Part shown: positions 7,131-12,555 of the stretch, piece after piece
How positions within the stretch are numbered: position 1 is the stretch's first letter
Layout of the letters: each line of letters starts with the position of its first letter
Origin: a virus
Reading direction: 5' to 3' (one strand)
Virus record (IMG/VR): IMGVR_UViG_3300001848_000268
Coordinates: 1 to 21,791 of that record
DNA: 21,791 nucleotides
Program-made: the position numbers and the translations under genes
Notes under the pieces: generated by a model
The model's database searches: none
The model's input: only the letters and a program-made list of their open reading frames with translations
Told to the model about the DNA's origin: nothing

Positions 7131-7160
7131 AAGAGGAGGGGAAATTTCCCCTCCCTTTTA
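7131..7160. terminator. Bidirectional intrinsic terminator
   Basis: GGAGGGGAAA (7135-7144) and TTTCCCCTCC (7145-7154) form a perfect 10-bp palindrome. It has TTTT on its right side and AAAA on its left, so it can end transcription in both directions. It lies between convergent genes ending at 7129 (+) and 7158 (-). Confidence 0.85.
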
Positions 7161-7364
7161 ATAAGAAATCTCTACTTTGATTAAATCGATTTCTGTTTTC
7201 TCGTTTAGATTGCTGATGATTTCTTTAGCTCTTACATTATCCTTGAATATAGTTGCTTCATGAGCAGTCCAGGACCAAACAAGAGTTTCTTCTTTTAGAA
7301 TTAAAAATTGTACGGATCCTGATAGATAAGATTTAGATATAACCCATCCTATAGTTTGTGTCAC
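7158..7364 (-). CDS. Small protein of unknown function downstream of uvsE
   Basis: The frame has a TTG at 7373 and a GTG at 7364. I choose the GTG (68 aa, starting MTQTIGWVIS) because it overlaps the uvsE stop by one base (TAGTG), matching the coupling seen elsewhere. The product has a hydrophobic, aromatic first half (VQFLILKEETLVWSW) and a charged second half ending DLIKVEISY, which suggests a compact alpha/beta protein. It is the last gene of the leftward cluster before the terminator. No family recognised. Confidence 0.55.
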   Translation of the reverse strand: MTQTIGWVISKSYLSGSVQFLILKEETLVWSWTAHEATIFKDNVRAKEIISNLNEKTEIDLIKVEISY

Positions 7365-8257
7365 TATTCCCAAAAATCCCTTCTGTATTTCAGAAGAGCC
7401 AATTCCTTAGCTTTTGCTTCCAATTCAACATCACAATCTAGATGCTCTTCTATTTTATTATATATGTAATCAGAATGTGCACGTGGATTGCCGATAGATC
7501 CTTCCCATAGTTTCCGAGAATCAGAGAAATGAAAAAGAGGTTTGTAATCGTGCCACGTAGAAGCGGCCAAAAGAGCAGCTGTCTTTTCTGGAATTTCCTG
7601 AGAGTGAAAAGAGTGATGGAAATAATCAAAGGTTATAGGAGTGCCGATAACATCTGTGATATACTCCAAGATTTGTTCTACTGAGAAACAAGAATCTTTG
7701 TCATCGTTTTCTACAACTAATCTCTTCTGTAGATTGGGCGACAATCGTTCGAAGTTGTCACAGAATCTGTTAGCCACTGCAGGGGAAAAAGAACAACCGA
7801 CGTGAATGTTGATAGGATTCCAATGGGAATCTTCTAATCCGATTAAATCAAAGATTTGAGAATGAATCTCTAGATCTTTGATTGAATTAGAGACTACTGC
7901 TTCTCTTTCGGAGGCGAGCTTAACAAACTGACCAGGATGAGCAGAGAGACGTATTTCTGCATCCTTAGCCAGGATGCCGCATCTAGAAAGTACAGCGCAA
8001 ATAGATTCCCAATCTGGAAGATCGGATAAGGAATACTCACTTGCCCATGGAAACATATCAGAGGAGATCCGAAAAACTTTGACATTATTTTGTGCATTCC
8101 ATTTTAAGATCTTTTCTAGATCTGTTACATTTGCAAGCGCAAGTTGCGAAGCATAAGAAATTCCTTTCTGAAGAAAAGTCGCTTTGCGCATCGTACGATT
8201 TGTAGTGACTCCCTGTTTGCCGAGAGTCAGATTAATGCAGCAATATCCTAGATTCAC
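7364..8257 (-). CDS. uvsE: UV damage endonuclease UvsE/UVDE
   Basis: The 297-aa enzyme would nick DNA 5' of UV photoproducts and other distorting lesions in a repair pathway independent of UvrABC. It has the TIM-barrel metal-site motifs of the family: RISSDMFPW, SAHPGQFV, PINIHVG, VENDDK, TFDYFHH, HFSDSR and HSDYI, and the length is normal. The start is GTG 8257, which shares bases with the preceding stop (GTGA) and has GAGGAA just upstream. T4 uses DenV, an unrelated glycosylase, for the same job. Exposed environmental phages may gain from such a gene. Confidence 0.92.
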   Translation of the reverse strand: MNLGYCCINLTLGKQGVTTNRTMRKATFLQKGISYASQLALANVTDLEKILKWNAQNNVKVFRISSDMFPWASEYSLSDLPDWESICAVLSRCGILAKDAEIRLSAHPGQFVKLASEREAVVSNSIKDLEIHSQIFDLIGLEDSHWNPINIHVGCSFSPAVANRFCDNFERLSPNLQKRLVVENDDKDSCFSVEQILEYITDVIGTPITFDYFHHSFHSQEIPEKTAALLAASTWHDYKPLFHFSDSRKLWEGSIGNPRAHSDYIYNKIEEHLDCDVELEAKAKELALLKYRRDFWE

Positions 8258-8448
8258 AGTTCCTCTGTTACGGAAAGATCAATAAAGTTGTCGAAGTTCT
8301 TTGCGCCTCGACGTAGGTAATCTAATCCACCGTCTACAAAGATTTCTCCACAACTACAAGAAACAAAATCCCAGCGGTACTTAGATTCGATTACTTCACC
8401 ACACAAAGAGCATGCGGCGGAATTTTTGATTACTTTATAATTAGGCAT
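8254..8448 (-). CDS. Small zinc-ribbon protein (DUF7695-like)
   Basis: The 64-aa protein has two CxxC-type knuckles, CSLC and CSC, around the stretch IESKYRWDFVSCSCGEIFVDGG, followed by LDYLRRG. The 'C-x2-C...ESKxRxDFVxCxCGxIxVDGGxDYLRRG' pattern is a small, widely shared family in phages and bacteria with no known function; the DUF name is from memory. Its promoter at 8456-8484 puts the -10 box 7 nt before the ATG, so its mRNA is probably leaderless. Its stop overlaps the uvsE start. Confidence 0.75.
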   Translation of the reverse strand: MPNYKVIKNSAACSLCGEVIESKYRWDFVSCSCGEIFVDGGLDYLRRGAKNFDNFIDLSVTEEL

Positions 8449-8455
8449 GTATTTT

Positions 8456-8484
8456 ATTGTACTCTCTTTCTAGAGAGAAATCAA
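8456..8484 (-). promoter_or_regulatory. Promoter of zinc-ribbon/uvsE operon, with dyad in spacer
   Basis: On the minus strand: TTGATT (8484-8479), 17-nt spacer, TACAAT (8461-8456), then 7 nt to the ATG at 8448. The spacer holds a CTCTCT-agaa-AGAGAG palindrome (8462-8477), which could be an operator or a weak hairpin ending the upstream gene. Confidence 0.55.
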
Positions 8485-8487
8485 GAT

Positions 8488-8844
8488 CTAATTTTCAGCG
8501 TACCATTTCAAACAGACTTTTTTGATCTCTGGAAGACACTTAGGAATTAGATTCTTAGGAAATTTGGCGACACCAATCTTCCATGCATCTTCTTCGGAAT
8601 CTCCGCCACCATACAGACGTTTGTCCATAATATGACCGAACTCGTGGATAAGGCAAGCTAATACCTTATCAGCCTCGGATTGCGGGTCGTCGGCGAAAAG
8701 ATCAATTATCCCATCATCTAGGAAGGCGCATCCGTTAAAGGATAAAGGAGATCCGATTTTGGATGCGGACCCTTTGTAGTTCACATCAATCCCGTGATCG
8801 TTAACGAAAGAGATACCTTCTTGAAGTTTTTCCCAGTTGTTCAT
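8488..8844 (-). CDS. Zincin-like metallopeptidase
   Basis: The 118-aa protein carries LACLIHEFGHIMD, the HExxH zinc-protease helix (H67, E68, H71), and acidic residues further on (GGDSEEDAW, about 81-88) that could give the third ligand as in short zincins. No signal peptide is visible, so it would act in the cytoplasm. Its ATG overlaps the stop of the upstream 26-aa peptide as ATGA, so translation is probably coupled. The substrate is unknown; it may be an inactive structural zincin. Confidence 0.65.
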   Translation of the reverse strand: MNNWEKLQEGISFVNDHGIDVNYKGSASKIGSPLSFNGCAFLDDGIIDLFADDPQSEADKVLACLIHEFGHIMDKRLYGGGDSEEDAWKIGVAKFPKNLIPKCLPEIKKVCLKWYAEN

Positions 8845-8921
8845 AGGCTTGCAACAAAAAGGAGAATCGCTGCCAGAACAGCCGCACCCACAAGCAAGAC
8901 GTCTATTAGAATTGTTTTCAT
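8841..8921 (-). CDS. 26-aa single-pass membrane peptide
   Basis: A short frame reads MKTILIDVLLVGAAVLAAIL then LFVASL and a stop that overlaps the next ATG (ATGA). It is almost one continuous transmembrane helix with an N-terminal lysine. It starts 3 nt after the stop of the 74-aa gene at 8925. The coupling to both neighbours argues that it is translated. No strong ribosome site is seen. A role as a small membrane regulator or holin-like peptide is speculation. Confidence 0.5.
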   Translation of the reverse strand: MKTILIDVLLVGAAVLAAILLFVASL

Positions 8922-8924
8922 ATG

Positions 8925-9149
8925 TTAGAAATTGTTGAAGGCATCAACTGCTTCGCTTAGACTTAGACTGTCGAAGGTGCGGGACTGATTATCAAATCTC
9001 ACCTTGAAAATAACACGCCAGTTATTGCCATTCGAGTCGGATACACATTCCGCATAGATGCGCCTGCCGGAGGCTGAAGCGATTAGCCTTGAATCGTTGT
9101 CCAGGAAATACTGGAGATCAGAAAGTAGTGATTTGTCTTTGTTATTCAT
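8925..9149 (-). CDS. Small protein of unknown function
   Basis: The open frame extends upstream to 9224, but the promoter (-35 at 9196-9191, -10 at 9173-9168) lies inside that extension. The real start must therefore be the ATG at 9149, preceded by AAGG, giving 74 aa: MNNKDKSLLSDLQYFLDNDS and onward. The sequence suggests an alpha/beta fold with a central basic, aromatic strand (NNWRVIFKVRFDN) and a C-terminal helix (LSLSEAVDAFNNF). No family recognised. It heads the leftward cluster that includes the membrane peptide and the zincin. Confidence 0.6.
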   Translation of the reverse strand: MNNKDKSLLSDLQYFLDNDSRLIASASGRRIYAECVSDSNGNNWRVIFKVRFDNQSRTFDSLSLSEAVDAFNNF

Positions 9150-9167
9150 AATCAACCTTACAATACT

Positions 9168-9196
9168 ATCATAACTCGAAAGTCCGAAAAAGTAAA
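9168..9196 (-). promoter_or_regulatory. Leftward promoter, cassette copy A
   Basis: Minus strand: TTTACT (9196-9191), 17-nt spacer, TATGAT (9173-9168), then AAGG and ATG 9149. The spacer and the flanks match copy B at 9588-9616 almost base for base. A short dyad, AGTCC/GGACT, encloses the -35 region. Confidence 0.7.
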
Positions 9197-9200
9197 GGAC

Positions 9201-9257
9201 TTTTTTCCCTTTAGAATCAATCACTTACCGTAAGTCGCTGATTCTAAAGGATAAAAA
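9201..9257. repeat. Inverted repeat upstream of cassette A
   Basis: CCTTTAGAATCA (9208-9219) is the exact reverse complement of TGATTCTAAAGG (9239-9250), and the match runs on imperfectly to 9201 and 9257. Inside, ACTTAC (9223-9228) pairs with GTAAGT (9230-9235). It may be a terminator, an operator or an extruded cruciform between divergent genes. Confidence 0.75.
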
Positions 9258-9321
9258 TATTTGTTCCCTTTAACATCAATAGGTTGCAGCTAAGTCTAAC
9301 AAAACAAAGGAGATAAAGTTC

Positions 9322-9351
9322 TTTACTTTTTCGGAACATCCATAGTATAAT
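9322..9351 (+). promoter_or_regulatory. Rightward promoter, cassette copy C
   Basis: TTTACT (9322-9327), 18-nt spacer, TATAAT (9346-9351), with ATG at 9358. The upstream ATAAAGTTC and the GTTC/GAAC dyad around the -35 match copies A and B; the hairpin arm further upstream is degraded. The spacing implies a leaderless mRNA. Confidence 0.65.
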
Positions 9352-9357
9352 GTATGT

Positions 9358-9549
9358 ATGATGAAAAACAAGTTGCAAGTCGGCTCTTCCGTTGTTTGGA
9401 AGGAATATCACCGTGATTATATCACGGGCACGATTAAGTCCCTTTGTTCTCATAACGATGTGGCCGTGGCCAAGGTTGTCTTCTCGGATTGTCCCGAGGT
9501 TCCTTATTGGGTTGCCGTCGAAGAACTTTATTCCCTTGGGAATCAGTAA
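9358..9549 (+). CDS. Small protein of unknown function, leaderless
   Basis: The 63-aa product (MMKNKLQVGSSVVWKEYHRD...) resembles a small beta-barrel: strands GSSVVWKE, ITGTIKSL, VAVAKVVFSD and VPYWVAVEELYSL, similar in shape to SH3 or KOW-like folds such as those in DUF-type phage proteins. There are two adjacent ATGs (9358 and 9361) and no ribosome site; the -10 box ends 6 nt upstream. The last codons lie in the 25-bp inverted repeat at 9521-9589. Base composition is more GC-rich than the genes on either side. Confidence 0.6.
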   Translation: MMKNKLQVGSSVVWKEYHRDYITGTIKSLCSHNDVAVAKVVFSDCPEVPYWVAVEELYSLGNQ

Positions 9550-9589
9550 GTTGCACTAAGTGATTGATTCCAAAGGGAATAAAGTTCTT
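9521..9589. repeat. 25-bp inverted repeat upstream of cassette B
   Basis: The arms 9521-9545 and 9565-9589 are reverse complements except for one G/T position, around a 19-nt centre. The left arm is the end of the 63-aa gene, including its final codons. The right arm runs into the -35 box at 9588. Its TGATTC(C/T)AAAGGGAA core is shared with the repeat at 9201-9257. Confidence 0.85.
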
Positions 9590-9616
9590 GACCTTTTGGG
9601 ACTTTCGAGGTATGAT
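9588..9616 (+). promoter_or_regulatory. Rightward promoter, cassette copy B
   Basis: TTGACC (9588-9593), 17-nt spacer, TATGAT (9611-9616), then AAGG before ATG 9640. Spacer TTTTGGGACTTTCGAGG differs from copy A at only two or three positions, and GTAAGGTTGATT follows the -10 in both. Confidence 0.75.
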
Positions 9617-9639
9617 AGTAGTGTAAGGTTGATTGGGTA

Positions 9640-9918
9640 ATGGAAAACAAACCACATATGTCCAAGGAGACCATGATGATCAAGACTGGCGATTTTGAAA
9701 AGGATGTACGCAACGGATACTATCGTTGGGAACGGAATAATCCGGATTACAAGAATCGCAGCTTCTATCAGGACTTTGATCTTTGGCTAACTCTGCAAGG
9801 AGTGCCCGCCCAGTATTTGTCCAAGGTGTCTTATGCAGCCTATGACCGTGGGCATTCCTCTGGCGAAGAGGGAATCCTGGACTGCGCCTACGATTTCATT
9901 AGGATTTTTCAGTCGTAA
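9640..9918 (+). CDS. Small phage protein of unknown function
   Basis: The frame gives 92 aa from ATG 9640, which is served by GTAAGG in the leader. A second possible start at ATG 9676 has AAGGAG (9664-9669) at good spacing and would give 80 aa; I keep the longer form. The protein is rich in Tyr, Trp and Asp: YYRWERNNPDYKNRSFYQDF, DLWLTLQGVPAQY, then AAYDRGHSSGEEGILD. The 'A-x-D-R-G-H-S-x-G' segment echoes the DRG motif of the next gene. Composition is higher in GC than the surroundings. Function unknown. Confidence 0.6.
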   Translation: MENKPHMSKETMMIKTGDFEKDVRNGYYRWERNNPDYKNRSFYQDFDLWLTLQGVPAQYLSKVSYAAYDRGHSSGEEGILDCAYDFIRIFQS

Positions 9919-9925
9919 CTTTTAG

Positions 9926-9954
9926 TTGACTCTTCCCACTAGATAAGGTATAAT
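9926..9954 (+). promoter_or_regulatory. Sigma70-like promoter with -10 six bases from ATG
   Basis: TTGACT (9926-9931), 17-nt spacer, TATAAT (9949-9954), ATG at 9961. The transcript would start at or next to the A of the ATG. Confidence 0.7.
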
Positions 9955-9960
9955 ATCTAT

Positions 9961-10176
9961 ATGACTGTTTTCAACGGCATCGAATACGAAGATTATCATG
10001 GTTCTCCGTTTGATCGTGGTAGGGCAGACTATTATTATGGTCGAGGACCGGGTCCTCATAAGTGGTTGGATGACGTAGGACGCAAACGTGTAGAAGTCTT
10101 GACAGAAGAAGAGATCTCAGCCTATATGGCTGGATATGCCTGTGGTAAAGAATGGGGAGAGCAAAAGGAATATTAA
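9961..10176 (+). CDS. Conserved small phage protein, leaderless
   Basis: The 71-aa protein has the pattern GSPFDRGRADYYYGR, PHKWLD, RVEVLTEEEISAYMAGY. The 'PFDRGxADxYYGR...PHxW...LT..E..AY..GY' layout is familiar from many short phage proteins of unknown function. It is preceded by a near-consensus promoter whose -10 ends 6 nt before the ATG, and there is no ribosome site, so translation should be leaderless. It ends with TAAGATG into the next gene. Confidence 0.75.
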   Translation: MTVFNGIEYEDYHGSPFDRGRADYYYGRGPGPHKWLDDVGRKRVEVLTEEEISAYMAGYACGKEWGEQKEY

Positions 10177-10177
10177 G

Positions 10178-11218
10178 ATGCGTATCGCTAATGAATTGGA
10201 AGCGATGTATGGTAAAGAACCAGACACTACTAATATTGGTAGTGCTTTAAATTGGTACTCCTTCACAGCGTCAAAGGACGACAAGAAGAACTGGTTTCTT
10301 GATTATCTAAAGGAGATCGGAGCAGATTTCAAGGCTGCTTCTCTAGTCTCGGATTCTTTCTTTATGACTGCTGGAACTATCGCTCGTCTTTGGATGCGTG
10401 GTGTACACACTCCAGAGTTCGATGAGAAGCTAACTTCCTTTAAAGAAGAGATCATGAAAGAAGCAAACCGCATCCAGAAAGAAACTCAGGATGCCGCTGC
10501 AGCCAAAGCCGCTTACAAAGAAGCCGTCGCAGCGAAAGAGATCTCAGAATCTTTAACTGAGATTAACCTTATCATCGACAGCTTTATTCAAAACAAGTTT
10601 GTTAAGTTTGATTATGCGAGTTGGGTTCGCACTTCTCGACCCAGCAAAGAAGCTCAGGAGATAATCCAGGTCAAGATGCAGAAGATGCTAGATGAATTAA
10701 TTGCATCTAAGACTGATCCTGAATTAGCCGAAGGATATTCTAATTTCTCCAAGAAAGAAAAGGAGAAATTCATTGAACTTCTGGAAGGGATTGTTTCTTC
10801 GAAGGTAACTCCTATCTCTTCTGTCTCTCGTAAGCCTCGCAAGAAAAAAACAGTCACTCCGGAGAAAATGGTTAAGAGGCTAAAGTTCCTCCAAGAATTT
10901 AAGGAATTAAAGTTGGAATCTATCGATCCGACGATTCTTGTTGGAGCCACTTCTCTCTGGGTCTACAATGTCAAATATCGGATTCTTACCAACTATGTTT
11001 CGGATTCTGGTCTTGCAGTCAAAGGTTCAACATTACTAAATATCAATGAACAAGAAACTAAGTCTAAGAAGCTGCGGAAGCCTGAGGTAACTGTACCTGA
11101 AGTAATGACGGCAGGCAAGGTTCCTCTTCGGAAGGTTTTTGATTCTTTGACGACTGGTTTCTTAAAGACAAATGGAAGGATTAATAAGGATACTATTCTC
11201 TTACGAGTGGTAAAGTAA
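10178..11218 (+). CDS. Conserved T4-like phage protein of unknown function
   Basis: I choose ATG 10178 (346 aa) over an in-frame ATG at 10136 because 10136 lies inside the upstream gene, and AAAAGGAA precedes 10178. N-terminal part (1-90) is globular; residues about 90-130 are Ala/Lys/Glu-rich and likely coiled coil (AAAAKAAYKEAVAAKE); a basic linker KPRKKK follows at about 225; the C-terminal part has SIDPTILVGATSLWVYNVKYR, LAVKGSTL and KLRKPEV. The 'GAxxLWVYNxKYR...VKGxTxxN...LRKPE' pattern is shared with large hypothetical proteins of marine T4-like phages. No catalytic motif is visible. The basic linker hints at nucleic acid binding. Confidence 0.75.
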   Translation: MRIANELEAMYGKEPDTTNIGSALNWYSFTASKDDKKNWFLDYLKEIGADFKAASLVSDSFFMTAGTIARLWMRGVHTPEFDEKLTSFKEEIMKEANRIQKETQDAAAAKAAYKEAVAAKEISESLTEINLIIDSFIQNKFVKFDYASWVRTSRPSKEAQEIIQVKMQKMLDELIASKTDPELAEGYSNFSKKEKEKFIELLEGIVSSKVTPISSVSRKPRKKKTVTPEKMVKRLKFLQEFKELKLESIDPTILVGATSLWVYNVKYRILTNYVSDSGLAVKGSTLLNINEQETKSKKLRKPEVTVPEVMTAGKVPLRKVFDSLTTGFLKTNGRINKDTILLRVVK

Positions 11219-11219
11219 T

Positions 11220-11444
11220 ATGAGTTCAGATAACACTGTAAATTTTCTATTAGAAAATGGTTGGGCAATTAACAAGAGCAAGGGAGAAGCAACCCACTGG
11301 AAACATTCTATCCTCTGGGTTTCTCTGGATGAAGCGATGCGAATCCAGGAATCTGTGGACCCTGGGTCAGTAGAAGATTTCAAGCTCTTGAATAACTTAA
11401 ATTCCAAACATGCTCATATGTATGATGAGTATCTAGATTCTTAA
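11220..11444 (+). CDS. Small protein of unknown function
   Basis: The 74-aa product begins MSSDNTVNFLLENGWAINKS and contains THWKHSILWVSLDEAMRIQ and a C-terminal charged helix (NSKHAHMYDEYLDS). The layout 'GW...G...TTHW.H......L..A...Q' suggests a compact alpha/beta protein. The TAATATG junction with the upstream stop implies coupled translation. It precedes the tRNA gene by 8 nt. No family recognised. Confidence 0.6.
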   Translation: MSSDNTVNFLLENGWAINKSKGEATHWKHSILWVSLDEAMRIQESVDPGSVEDFKLLNNLNSKHAHMYDEYLDS

Positions 11445-11452
11445 GGAATAAT

Positions 11453-11548
11453 CCTCCTGTAGTTTAATTGGCAAAACACTGGCCTTATACTCCAGCATCG
11501 GCACCAGATTAGTGCAAATTCCAGGTTCAAGTCCTGGCGGGAGGACCA
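11453..11548 (+). tRNA. tRNA with long variable arm, apparent anticodon TAT
   Basis: A 96-nt cloverleaf: acceptor CCTCCTG (11453-11459) with CGGGAGG (11538-11544, one G-T pair), discriminator A and encoded CCA; D stem GTTT/AAAC with GG in the loop; T arm CCAGG-TTCAAGT-CCTGG (11521-11537). The anticodon arm is CTGGC-CTTATAC-TCCAG with a C/T mismatch at the loop edge, giving anticodon TAT (11486-11488, reading AUA Ile). The 25-nt variable region has its own hairpin, GCAC/GTGC. Long variable arms belong to Leu, Ser and Tyr tRNAs, so isoleucine identity is doubtful; a one-base slip would give ATA (Tyr). The fold is firm, the amino acid is not. Confidence 0.85.
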
Positions 11549-11555
11549 ATTTTAT

Positions 11556-12056
11556 ATGTCAGTCCTAGTTTTAAATTCAGCGTATGAACCAATTCAAACA
11601 GTGTCGCCACGCAAGGCGATTAAACTGATTGTTCGTGGTGTCGCAATTGCTGAAAAATACACAGAAGAAATTTGGAAAAGCGTAGCAACAGAATTCGTTG
11701 TCCCTTCTGTTGTGAGATTGTTAAATTTCTACAAGATCCCCAACCGGATCTACAGACTATCAAAGCGAAACATTTTCGCAAGAGACAACTGGACTTGTCA
11801 GTATTGCAAAACCAAATTGTCAACTTCTAACGGAACATTAGATCACATTGTTCCTCGTTCTAAAGGCGGGGAATCTTCTTGGGAAAATCTCGTGACTGCA
11901 TGTAAGCCATGTAATTCTAGAAAAGGAAACAAAACACCTAATGAAGCTGGAATGCAATTGGCCGTTAAGACAGCCAGATTAAACTACAGAGCAATTCTGA
12001 GAAATCATGGGGCTTCTCGTGGAGAATGGCATGAATATTTGTTCCTGGGTGCTTGA
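11556..12056 (+). CDS. HNH endonuclease
   Basis: The 166-aa protein has an N-terminal segment (MSVLVLNSAYEPIQTVSPRK) typical of a common bacterial and phage HNH family, then a zinc-bound HNH motif: CQYC, LDHIVPRSKGG, ENLVTACKPCNSRKGN. The DH pair, the asparagine and the two CxxC knuckles are all present, so it should be active. It cuts DNA; a homing or host-DNA role cannot be told apart. The only ribosome-site-like sequence is GGAGG (11540-11544), which is part of the tRNA acceptor stem 11 nt before the ATG. Neighbouring tRNAs and the NUMOD3 gene make this a mobile-element-prone area. Confidence 0.88.
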   Translation: MSVLVLNSAYEPIQTVSPRKAIKLIVRGVAIAEKYTEEIWKSVATEFVVPSVVRLLNFYKIPNRIYRLSKRNIFARDNWTCQYCKTKLSTSNGTLDHIVPRSKGGESSWENLVTACKPCNSRKGNKTPNEAGMQLAVKTARLNYRAILRNHGASRGEWHEYLFLGA

Positions 12057-12081
12057 CTTTTAAGGAAGGAAGAGGTATAAT
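12053..12081 (+). promoter_or_regulatory. Promoter of the 56-aa gene
   Basis: TTGACT (12053-12058, overlapping the HNH stop), 17-nt spacer, TATAAT (12076-12081), with ATG at 12087. Only 5 nt separate the -10 from the ATG, so the mRNA would be leaderless. Confidence 0.7.
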
Positions 12082-12086
12082 ATATT

Positions 12087-12257
12087 ATGCGTGGAATGTA
12101 CTTGTGTCGTTTTTATATTAAGAGTCGATTGACGGAGGAAGAAGTTTATGCTTCTTCGCCCTTTCAAGCCGAGAGGATTATTAATGCGAAATATGGAGAC
12201 ACGATCAAATGGTCTGGACCTCCTAATCTTGCACAGAATTCTCATCGGTGGTTATAA
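12087..12257 (+). CDS. 56-aa protein, leaderless
   Basis: The frame encodes MRGMYLCRFYIKSRLTEEEV, then YASSPFQAERIINAKYGDTI and a Trp-rich tail ending NSHRWL. The pattern YASSPFQAERIINAKYGD looks like an alpha/beta unit in which a helix follows 'S-P-x-Q-A', as in small phage proteins that modify tRNA-region neighbours, but no family can be named. A second ATG at 12096 would give 53 aa. Support: near-consensus promoter at fixed distance, intact frame and position. The stop overlaps a TATAAATA box. Confidence 0.6.
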   Translation: MRGMYLCRFYIKSRLTEEEVYASSPFQAERIINAKYGDTIKWSGPPNLAQNSHRWL

Positions 12258-12260
12258 ATA
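12253..12260 (+). promoter_or_regulatory. Late-type promoter before the structured RNA and tRNAs
   Basis: TATAAATA overlaps the stop of the 56-aa gene. Predicted start is near 12266, just ahead of the 7-bp closing stem at 12273. It could express the structured RNA and three tRNAs late. Confidence 0.45.
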
Positions 12261-12265
12261 AATAT

Positions 12266-12376
12266 TGATTTTGACCTCTCGAATAATCTAGTCAACCTTA
12301 CCTAGAGATATCGGATAAAAGACTGAACCTTTGGAGATAAGATCCACCGAAGAGGTCATCCTCAGTTTGCTGAGGA
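12266..12376 (+). ncRNA. Candidate structured RNA ahead of the tRNA cluster
   Basis: GACCTCT (12273-12279) pairs perfectly with AGAGGTC (12351-12357), closing an 85-nt element the size of a tRNA. It is followed by a perfect 7-bp hairpin, TCCTCAG-TTTG-CTGAGGA (12359-12376). Inside, GGAT can pair with ATCC. There is no T-loop motif, no GG D-loop and no CCA, so it is not a normal tRNA. It contains no convincing ORF. It lies between a late-type promoter and tRNA-Thr. It may be a decayed tRNA, a processing signal or a small RNA. Confidence 0.4.
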
Positions 12377-12396
12377 AAAGGAAGAACATTAAATGC

Positions 12397-12470
12397 GCCG
12401 AAATAGTTTAACGGTAAAACGATTGACTTGTAATCATTAAATTCGAGTTCAATTCTCGATTTCGGCTCCA
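12397..12470 (+). tRNA. tRNA-Thr (TGT)
   Basis: Acceptor GCCGAAA/TTTCGGC, discriminator T and encoded CCA; D stem GTTT/AAAC; anticodon loop CTTGTAA giving TGT (reads ACA); T arm TCGAG-TTCAATT-CTCGA. The anticodon stem has one T-T mismatch. Confidence 0.88.
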
Positions 12471-12476
12471 AAATTT

Positions 12477-12550
12477 GCTTTGATGGTGTAATGGCAACAT
12501 TTCTGGCTTCCATCCAGACGTTACGAGTTCGAATCTCGTTCAAAGCTCCA
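12477..12550 (+). tRNA. tRNA-Gly (TCC)
   Basis: Acceptor GCTTTGA/TCAAAGC, discriminator T and encoded CCA; anticodon arm TCTGG-CTTCCAT-CCAGA giving TCC (reads GGA); T arm ACGAG-TTCGAAT-CTCGT. It lies 6 nt after tRNA-Thr. Confidence 0.92.
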
Positions 12551-12555
12551 ATAAT

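Noticed and set aside
9150-9224. N-terminal extension of the small leftward gene (25 more residues)
   Set aside because: It is the promoter: -35, -10 and the AAGG site lie inside it, and the same DNA precedes another gene at 9588.
12273-12357. An extra tRNA gene closed by the GACCTCT/AGAGGTC stem
   Set aside because: No TTCRA T-loop, no D-loop GG and no CCA on either strand; kept only as a structured RNA candidate.
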